The notes under the pieces were generated by a model that ran no database searches, was not told the origin of the DNA, and saw only the letters and a list, made by a program, of their open reading frames with translations. Position numbers and translations under genes: made by a program. Shown piece after piece: positions 53,880-59,290 of a stretch of DNA of 59,290 nt (its first letter is position 1; every line of letters starts with the position of its first letter). Origin of the DNA: Lentibacillus salicampi (lineage in GTDB: Bacteria; Bacillota; Bacilli; Bacillales; Amphibacillaceae); the NCBI RefSeq assembly GCF_004565465.1, contig NZ_SRHY01000016.1:1-59290 (forward strand). Direction: 5' to 3'.

Positions 53880-56264
53880 TTATACCTTTACCCTCTTCAA
53901 GCGAAGGGAATTGGACACGACACTTACCGAACTTAATGCCATTGCTCCACCGGCAATCCAAGGTGCCAATAGTCCAATTGCCGCAACCGGAATCCCGGCA
54001 CTATTGTAGGCAAAGGCCCAGAATAGGTTTTGCCGGATATTTTTGATCGTGACATGGCTTAGTTTAATTGCTTTTGGTATAAGCAATAATTCCCCGCCGA
54101 GAATCGTGACATCGGCTGCCTCAATGGCAACTTCTGTGCCGGTACCAATAGCGATCCCGATATCCGCTGTTGCAAGTGCAGGTGCATCATTGACGCCATC
54201 CCCAACCATAGCAACTTTTTTACCTTGGTTTTGTACTTCGTGTACCTTGCTCGCTTTTTCCTCTGGCAGAACTTGGGCAATCACATGATCAATGCCAACC
54301 TGTTTGGCAATCGCCTGTGCGGTCCGTTCGTTATCACCGGTTAGCATAATGACCTCTAATCCCTGGTCTTTCAATTCACCAATTGCCTGAGCGGCTGTTT
54401 CCTTCACCGTATCTGCAACAGCAACGACGCCACGGTACTCGCGATTGACCGCGATTATCATCGCTGTCTTTCCATCGGTTTCATAACCCATTAATTTCTG
54501 TTCGGCATGGGTAACGTCAATATTGTTTTCAGCCATTAATTTTCTGGTACCAACAAGCACTTCTTCATCGGAAATGATCGCCCGTATACCGTGGCCGGGT
54601 ACCGCTTTGAAATCATCCACGCCCACGAGTTCGACATCCTGCTCAGTTGCATAACCTACAATTGCTTCAGCCAATGGATGTTCAGACCCTTTTTCCGCAC
54701 TTGCCAGTAGTTGTAGTGTTTCATTGTCACCGGTAAAATTGGTTACTTCCGGCTTTCCTTTGGTGATGGTTCCCGTTTTATCGAGAATGATGGCGTTTAA
54801 TTGGTGGGTACGCTCTAAGTGTTCGCCACCTTTAAATAAAATACCACTTTCGGCAGCTTTTCCCGTTCCAACCATAATCGACGTCGGGGTTGCCAAACCT
54901 AGGGCACACGGACATGCGATTACAAGGACCGCAATCGCGGCAACAAGAGATGGTTCAAAGCTGCCTGGTTGCACAAGGGTGATCCAGATGATAAATGTGA
55001 GCACGGCAATTCCGACTACAATCGGGACAAAATATCCGGAAATCACATCTGCCAGCCGCTGGATCGGCGCTTTGGAGCCTTGGGCATCTTCCACTGCCTG
55101 CACGATCGATGCAAGTGCAGTGTCCTTCCCCACTTTAGTTGCTTCCATTTCGATGGTTCCGTTTTTATTCATCGTTGAACCGATGACCCGTGCTTTCTCA
55201 TCTTTTTCGATCGGAATCGATTCACCGGTCAGCATCGATTCATCAACCGCCGTTCTACCCTTGATAACGATACCATCTACCGGTATTTTTTCACCTGGTT
55301 TTACAACTAAACGATCGCCGACCATTACATCTTCCATTGGGATCATTGTCTCTTCGCCATTACGAAAGACACGTGCCTGTTTGGCTTGCAGATTCAACAA
55401 TTTGGAAATCGCCATGGTCGTTTTACCCTTGGCGTTTGCCTCCAGGTATTTACCGAACAAAATTAATGTAATTAAAATCGCACTCGTTTCAAAATAAAGA
55501 TGTGGCACGTAAACAGGATTCCCAATTGTTTTGATTGCTTCATATAAACTGTAGAAATACGCAGCACTTGTACCGAGCGCTACTAGGACATCCATGTTGG
55601 CGCCACCGCTGCGTAAATTTTTATAAGCACCATCATAAAACTGCCAGCCAATAATGAATTGCACCGGTGTTGCCAGCGCAAACTGGAACCATGGATTCAT
55701 AAAAATGGCCGGTATTTGCACACCAAACAAATGAACAAGCATCGTTAACAATAATGGTGCCGCCAATACAGTAGAAATGATTAACTTCCATTTCATCCGT
55801 TTGATCTGTTTTTCCTTCCGTGTTTGCTTTTCCTGCTTATCCGCTTTTATCTTCGCATCGTAACCTGTTTTTTGAATGCGGCCGATGATATCTTCCACAT
55901 TCATCAAACCAGGATTATATTCAACTGTTGCATTCTCCGTGGTCAGATTCACCGTCGCCTGTTTGACACCTTCTTGTTTATTCAGTACTTTTTCGATACG
56001 GGATGAACAAGCAGCACATGTCATTCCAGTTACATCAAACTCCGCTTTCTCGGTTTCCACTCCATAGCCCAATTTTTCGATTTTGGACGAAATATCCTGT
56101 ACGGAACTGGCATCCGGATTGTAATCCACATTCGCTTTCTCGGTCGTTAAATTGACCTGCGCATCCACACCATCCATTTTATTTAATACCTTTTCAATCC
56201 GATTGGAGCAGGCGGCACATGTCATTCCGGTTACACCGACCGTAACATGTTTCTGTTCACTCAT
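53880..56264 (-). CDS. copA: Copper-exporting P-type ATPase CopA
   Basis: 794 residues of the P1B-1 class. Two N-terminal HMA domains (GMTCAAC at residues 13-19 and again near 81-87), the membrane metal site CPC in [17 protein letters not shown], the phosphorylation motif DKTGTITKG and the hinge [20 protein letters not shown]. It pumps Cu(I) out of the cytoplasm. It starts 18 bp after the csoR stop and is controlled from the CsoR promoter. All catalytic motifs intact. Confidence 0.96.
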   Translation of the reverse strand: MSEQKHVTVGVTGMTCAACSNRIEKVLNKMDGVDAQVNLTTEKANVDYNPDASSVQDISSKIEKLGYGVETEKAEFDVTGMTCAACSSRIEKVLNKQEGVKQATVNLTTENATVEYNPGLMNVEDIIGRIQKTGYDAKIKADKQEKQTRKEKQIKRMKWKLIISTVLAAPLLLTMLVHLFGVQIPAIFMNPWFQFALATPVQFIIGWQFYDGAYKNLRSGGANMDVLVALGTSAAYFYSLYEAIKTIGNPVYVPHLYFETSAILITLILFGKYLEANAKGKTTMAISKLLNLQAKQARVFRNGEETMIPMEDVMVGDRLVVKPGEKIPVDGIVIKGRTAVDESMLTGESIPIEKDEKARVIGSTMNKNGTIEMEATKVGKDTALASIVQAVEDAQGSKAPIQRLADVISGYFVPIVVGIAVLTFIIWITLVQPGSFEPSLVAAIAVLVIACPCALGLATPTSIMVGTGKAAESGILFKGGEHLERTHQLNAIILDKTGTITKGKPEVTNFTGDNETLQLLASAEKGSEHPLAEAIVGYATEQDVELVGVDDFKAVPGHGIRAIISDEEVLVGTRKLMAENNIDVTHAEQKLMGYETDGKTAMIIAVNREYRGVVAVADTVKETAAQAIGELKDQGLEVIMLTGDNERTAQAIAKQVGIDHVIAQVLPEEKASKVHEVQNQGKKVAMVGDGVNDAPALATADIGIAIGTGTEVAIEAADVTILGGELLLIPKAIKLSHVTIKNIRQNLFWAFAYNSAGIPVAAIGLLAPWIAGGAMALSSVSVVSNSLRLKRVKV

Positions 56265-56282
56265 GATACATACTCCTCCTCC

Positions 56283-56585
56283 CTATTTGGAAAACTGTTT
56301 CATAATCTCCAGTAATTCATCAATGGCAGGTTCCCCTTCACCAGATTTGACGGCATGACTGACACAATGTTTGGCATGTCGTTCTGCAACCGTGAACCCT
56401 ACTTTTTTCAGTGCAGCGTTAATCGCACTGATTTGGGCCAAAATATCCGGACAATACCGGTCCTCTTCCACCATCTTTTGAATGCCGCGTACTTGTCCCT
56501 CTATACGTTTCAGACGGTTGGTAACCGCCTGCTTCTCATCCTCTGTTCGAGGGGTTATCGGATGATCATGAAGAAATTCTCCCAT
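56283..56585 (-). CDS. csoR: Copper-sensing repressor CsoR
   Basis: 100 residues. With the start at ATG 56585 (AAGGAAGTGACAAAC upstream) the Cu(I) ligands fall at C45, H70 and C74 (RYCPDIL; AERHAKHC), the exact B. subtilis CsoR positions, which supports this start over GTG 56594. The all-helical tetramer binds GC-rich operator DNA and releases it on binding Cu(I). First gene of the copper operon, which it autoregulates. Confidence 0.95.
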   Translation of the reverse strand: MGEFLHDHPITPRTEDEKQAVTNRLKRIEGQVRGIQKMVEEDRYCPDILAQISAINAALKKVGFTVAERHAKHCVSHAVKSGEGEPAIDELLEIMKQFSK

Positions 56586-56616
56586 GTTTGTCACTTCCTT
56601 TTCTACTTCTAATTAT

Positions 56617-56645
56617 ACTATACCCCCCTATTGTATATATGTCAA
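56617..56645 (-). promoter_or_regulatory. csoR-copA-copZ promoter with CsoR operator
   Basis: Minus strand: TTGACA (56640-56645), 17-nt spacer ending ATAGGGGGG, then TATAGT (56617-56622). The G-run flanked by TAT sequences (ATAGGGGGGTATAG) matches the CsoR box (pseudo-palindromic TAnCC..GGnTA style) and lies across the spacer and -10, where a repressor would block polymerase. Confidence 0.75.
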
Positions 56646-56939
56646 TGAAAACACACGTTAGATAATGAAGCATCTTTCAGTTCACCGGCACACAGTTCTA
56701 TATCACAAAAACATGACCATTCTGGGTACCTTGATGCGGGATAAAATGCCAGTGTTATTCATAGCAGTCTATAGTTCTTTTAGACAACGATGAAACATGT
56801 GACAAAGACGAAGCCACATCAGTTATGAAAGAAAACTGGCTGCGTACATTACAGGCGTTTCAATAAGTGCGTATGTACAAACATGAATAAAACAGGTTTT
56901 TAATCCTATTCAGGTCTTCATTTCACTGATTAGTGAACG
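56646..56939. other. Gap with a short coding relic
   Basis: A plus-strand fragment around 56790-56866 reads DNDETCDKDEATSVMKENWL then RTLQAFQ-stop, like the C-terminus of a lost gene. GCGGGATAAA at 56737 recalls the end block of the structured repeat. Nothing else is recognised. Confidence 0.3.
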
Positions 56940-57195
56940 ACACCGCGGTAGGGCTCAAATTATATACTTTCTTACCTTTTAAGAAAAGCGCAGGGTGCCC
57001 GTTTAGCGACGTACAAACTGCGCCTGTGCATCACAGGTGGGTCGACGCCCACGCGCAGTCGCGGCGATTTAGGCCGACCCTCCCTGCTAGCCGCCATGAT
57101 ATAAAGGAAACACGGTGAGCCTGGGCGAGGCGTTGTTGACTTATCGTAGTGAAGGAGTGTGAAGTTTGGGACTGCGCCAAGGGCTCGTCCCACAA
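56940..57195. repeat. GC-rich dispersed element
   Basis: A block much richer in GC than its flanks, with AAAAGCGCAGGGTGCCCG, AGCGACGTACAAACTGCGCC, GGTGGGTCGACGCCCACGCG, GGCCGACCCTCCCTGCTAG and GTAGTGAAGGAGTGTGAAG. The wording resembles a dispersed intergenic repeat known to me from Bacillaceae genomes. It can fold (GGGTCGACGCCC is near-palindromic). No protein-coding support on either strand. It lies downstream of the tRNA operon terminator. Confidence 0.5.
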
Positions 57196-57290
57196 AAAAT
57201 CTCTGCTACAACTTTAGCGTTGGAACTGAACGTGAATGACTAGGTTACCAGTTATCCACAGCACTTTTGAAAATATAATTTACTAGACAA

Positions 57291-57321
57291 CAAAAAAGAC
57301 AGGATTATAATTATCCTGCCT
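57291..57321 (-). terminator. Terminator of the rRNA-tRNA operon
   Basis: Minus strand: GGCAGGATAATTATAATCCT then GTCTTTTTTG, 45 nt after the last tRNA. Confidence 0.82.
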
Positions 57322-57365
57322 CACATATGACCATAAAATCTTTTTGTGTTTGCGTATTATACAGA

Positions 57366-57447
57366 TACCTGAGGTGGGACTCGAACCCACACGCCCGTAG
57401 GCACAGCATTTTGAGTGCTGCGTGTCTGCCAATTCCACCACTCAGGC
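57366..57447 (-). tRNA. tRNA-Leu (CAA)
   Basis: 82 nt. GCCTGAGTGGTGGAATTGGC start, anticodon loop CTCAAAA, variable arm and TTCGAGTC T-loop. CCA is not encoded. Last tRNA of the array. Confidence 0.93.
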
Positions 57448-57460
57448 ATGGTCGTTAACA

Positions 57461-57534
<74 letters not shown>

Positions 57535-57550
57535 AAAAGGAAAGTAAAAG

Positions 57551-57622
57551 AGCGGAAGACGGGATTCGAACCCGCGACCCCCACCTTGGCAAGGTGGTGT
57601 TCTACCGCTGAACTACTTCCGC
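57551..57622 (-). tRNA. tRNA-Gly (GCC)
   Basis: GCGGAAGTAGTTCAGCGG start, anticodon loop TTGCCAA; CCA not encoded. Confidence 0.95.
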
Positions 57623-57628
57623 GTTTAA

Positions 57629-57703
57629 TGGCTGGGCTAGCTGGATTCGAACCAGCGAATCACGGGATCAAAACCCGATGCCTTACCGCTTGGCTATAGC
57701 CCA
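57629..57703 (-). tRNA. tRNA-Gln (TTG)
   Basis: TGGGCTATAGCCAAGCGG start, anticodon loop TTTTGAT; CCA encoded. Confidence 0.95.
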
Positions 57704-57721
57704 ATAACATTAATAATGATA

Positions 57722-57798
57722 TGGGGCGACCGGTGGGGATCGAACCCACGAATGCCGGAGCCACAATCCGGTGCGTTAACCACTTCGCCACGACCGCC
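57722..57798 (-). tRNA. tRNA-His (GTG)
   Basis: Anticodon loop TTGTGGC; an extra 5' G opposite C73 is encoded, the identity element of tRNA-His; CCA encoded. Confidence 0.95.
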
Positions 57799-57810
57799 AT
57801 AATAAAATTA

Positions 57811-57884
57811 TGGCAGGGGTAGTAGGAATCGAACCCACATCAAAGGTTTTGGAGACCTTCGTTTTGCCATTAAACTATACCCCT
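57811..57884 (-). tRNA. tRNA-Trp (CCA)
   Basis: AGGGGTATAGTTTAATGG start, anticodon loop CTCCAAA; CCA end encoded. Confidence 0.95.
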
Positions 57885-57893
57885 ATTAAAAAA

Positions 57894-57978
57894 TGGTGGA
57901 GGGGGAGAGATTCGAACTCCCGAACCCTGAGGGAGCGGATTTACAGTCCGCCGCGTTTAGCCACTTCGCTACCCCTCC
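57894..57978 (-). tRNA. tRNA-Tyr (GTA)
   Basis: 85 nt with long variable arm; GGAGGGGTAGCGAAGTGGC start, anticodon loop CTGTAAA; CCA encoded. Confidence 0.95.
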
Positions 57979-57996
57979 GAAAAAGTTAATTCAAAA

Positions 57997-58072
<76 letters not shown>

Positions 58073-58096
58073 AATATATGTATTATTTAATTTAAA

Positions 58097-58173
58097 TGGC
58101 GGTCCGGACGGGACTCGAACCCGCGACCTCCTGCGTGACAGGCAGGCATTCTAACCAGCTGAACTACCGGACC
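58097..58173 (-). tRNA. tRNA-Asp (GTC)
   Basis: GGTCCGGTAGTTCAGCTGG start, anticodon loop CTGTCAC; CCA encoded. Confidence 0.95.
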
Positions 58174-58274
58174 AATAAATCTACTAGGACATTTGATGTT
58201 TTGACTGTACTTTACAGCACTGTTTATATTCAACTAACGAAGAAACATCTTTGAAACAGCTAGTTGAAATATTT

Positions 58275-58351
<77 letters not shown>

Positions 58352-58361
58352 ATATAAGATA

Positions 58362-58437
58362 TGGTGGAGGATGCAGGGCTCGAACCTGCGACCCCCTGCT
58401 TGTAAGGCAGGTGCTCTCCCAGCTGAGCTAATCCTCC
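58362..58437 (-). tRNA. tRNA-Val (TAC)
   Basis: GGAGGATTAGCTCAGCTGG start, anticodon loop CTTACAA; CCA encoded. Confidence 0.95.
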
Positions 58438-58473
58438 AATACTAGTTCCCAGCAAAAAAACTTAAAATAAATA

Positions 58474-58548
58474 TGGTGACCCGTACGGGATTCGAACCCG
58501 TGTTACCGCCGTGAAAGGGCGGTGTCTTAACCACTTGACCAACGGGCC
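58474..58548 (-). tRNA. tRNA-Glu (TTC)
   Basis: GGCCCGTTGGTCAAGTGG start, anticodon loop CTTTCAC; CCA encoded. Confidence 0.95.
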
Positions 58549-58568
58549 AATAATTATTATTACATAAG

Positions 58569-58660
58569 TGGCGGAGAGCGAGGGATTCGAACCCTCGAGG
58601 CCGCGATAGCGGCCTACACGATTTCCAATCGTGCTCCTTCGACCACTCGGACAGCTCTCC
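58569..58660 (-). tRNA. tRNA-Ser (GGA)
   Basis: 92 nt with long variable arm (GGCCGCTATCGCGGCC); anticodon loop TTGGAAA; CCA encoded. Confidence 0.95.
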
Positions 58661-58661
58661 A

Positions 58662-58736
58662 TGGCTCCACAGGCAGGATTCGAACCTGCGACCGATCGGT
58701 TAACAGCCGATTGCTCTACCACTGAGCTACTGTGGA
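58662..58736 (-). tRNA. tRNA-Asn (GTT)
   Basis: TCCACAGTAGCTCAGTGG start, anticodon loop CTGTTAA; CCA encoded. First tRNA after 5S. Confidence 0.95.
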
Positions 58737-58744
58737 ATGGATAA

Positions 58745-58861
58745 TGCCTGGCGGCGTCCTACTCTTGCAGGGGTAAAACCCCAACTACCATCGGCGCTGG
58801 AGAGCTTAACTGCTGTGTTCGGCATGGGAACAGGTGTGTCCTCTCCGCTATTACTGCCAGA
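58745..58861 (-). rRNA. rrf: 5S ribosomal RNA
   Basis: Minus strand begins TCTGGCAGTAATAGCGGAG, with CCCATGCCGAACACAG and ATGGTAGTTGGGG in the middle and AGTAGGACGCCGCCAGGCA at the end, all conserved 5S blocks. It lies between 23S and tRNA-Asn; ends are estimated to within a few bases. Confidence 0.93.
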
Positions 58862-59058
58862 CCTGTGAAATGGGTAATGTTGTGTACTGGTCACGAGAAG
58901 TGAACAATACAACAATCATTTTGAATAACACCAAGCGATCGTATGATTATCATACCAACAAATATTATAATTGTTTTTTACAAAAAATCAAGGATACTAC
59001 TAAAAAAATTATTGTCCCCTAAAAACTAAATAAGAGAGCCATTCAACGGCCAAGAGTT
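58862..59058. other. 23S-5S intergenic spacer
   Basis: About 200 bp, AT-rich, with no tRNA. It should contain the processing stems that release mature 23S and 5S. Confidence 0.6.
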
Positions 59059-59290
59059 AGTTAAGTCCTCGATCGATTAGTATCCGTCAGCTTCATGTGT
59101 CACCACGCTTCCACCTCGGACCTATCCACCTCATCGTCTCTGAGGGATCTTACTCACTTTACGTGATGGGAAGTTTCATCTTGAGGGGGGCTTCATGCTT
59201 AGATGCTTTCAGCACTTATCCTGACCACACGTAGCTACCCAGCCGTGCTCCTGGCGGAACAACTGGTACACCAGCGGTGTGTCCATCCCG
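59059..59290 (-). rRNA. rrl: 23S ribosomal RNA, 3' end (truncated by window)
   Basis: Minus-strand sequence containing TGACGGATACTAATCGATCG followed by AGGACTTAACTAA is the conserved 3' terminus of Bacillus-type 23S rRNA. The 5' part lies beyond the window, so the operon runs 16S-23S-5S-tRNAs leftwards. Confidence 0.95.

Noticed and set aside
54724..55497. 257-codon plus-strand frame inside copA
   Set aside because: Antisense shadow of a highly conserved ATPase; all CopA motifs are intact on the other strand.

Overview
The window looks like chromosomal DNA of a moderately low-GC, endospore-forming Bacillaceae, most like the halophilic/halotolerant Virgibacillus-Lentibacillus-Oceanobacillus group. 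The genus is inference. Support: an sspP-type spore protein, CsoR-CopA-CopZ, YpsA, a Bacillus-type MenC, a meso-DAP dehydrogenase, many TTG/GTG starts with strong AGGAGG ribosome-binding sites, and a minus-strand 23S-5S-tRNA array in nearly the order of the large Bacillus subtilis tRNA clusters.

Layout. 0-9.6 kb is accessory and decayed: a PH-domain protein, a LacI regulator, an MDR reductase, relics of an Rpn-type nuclease/transposase and a GT61 glycosyltransferase, and convergent capF and capE (two of the three UDP-FucNAc enzymes). 9.6-16 kb: APH-VOC-GNAT run, two-gene ABC exporter, sspP, a YczE-family membrane protein. 15.7-18.6 kb: a NERD nuclease-like gene beside an ISL3 element, bracketed by two near-identical 105-bp arrays of five 21-nt units. 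18.6-23.7 kb: ypsA, an ATP-pyrophosphatase and a TPP-riboswitch operon for thiamine-pyrimidine uptake with a TatD-like hydrolase at its end. 23.9-31.3 kb: menC, two exported proteins, ppaC, small membrane proteins, an FAD amine oxidase and a CDF metal transporter. 31.4-35.4 kb: a large 51-bp tandem array, then a minus-strand cluster of UDP-sulfoquinovose synthase, a GT4 glycosyltransferase and GtrA, which reads as a sulfolipid (SQDG-like) locus. 35.5-41.1 kb: TPR protein, two more YczE paralogues, GlsB, a long palindromic element, an aldo/keto reductase and a complete type I toxin-antitoxin locus. 41.4-43.8 kb: a type II restriction-modification island. 44-53.4 kb: NmrA-like and duplicated-CMD proteins divergent from MarR, a frameshifted MFS gene, Ca2+/H+ antiporter, a thioesterase/acyl-CoA ligase/ketosynthase cluster, and ddh. 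53.6-56.6 kb: copper operon with its CsoR promoter. 57.3-59.3 kb: 14 tRNAs, 5S and the 3' end of 23S.

The most striking non-coding signal is repetition. Three loci contain arrays of diverged phrases with a strict 21-nt period (14.4, 15.8 plus 18.5, and 38.7 kb), one contains a 51-bp array (31.6 kb), and a structured intergenic repeat occurs four times (7.8, 14.3, 32.1 and 34.1 kb). The best functional leads are the sulfolipid-like cluster, the riboswitch-controlled TatD hydrolase, and the toxin gene preceded by a two-codon minicistron and opposed by an antisense promoter. All assignments come from reading the sequence and recalled family knowledge; no database search was run.
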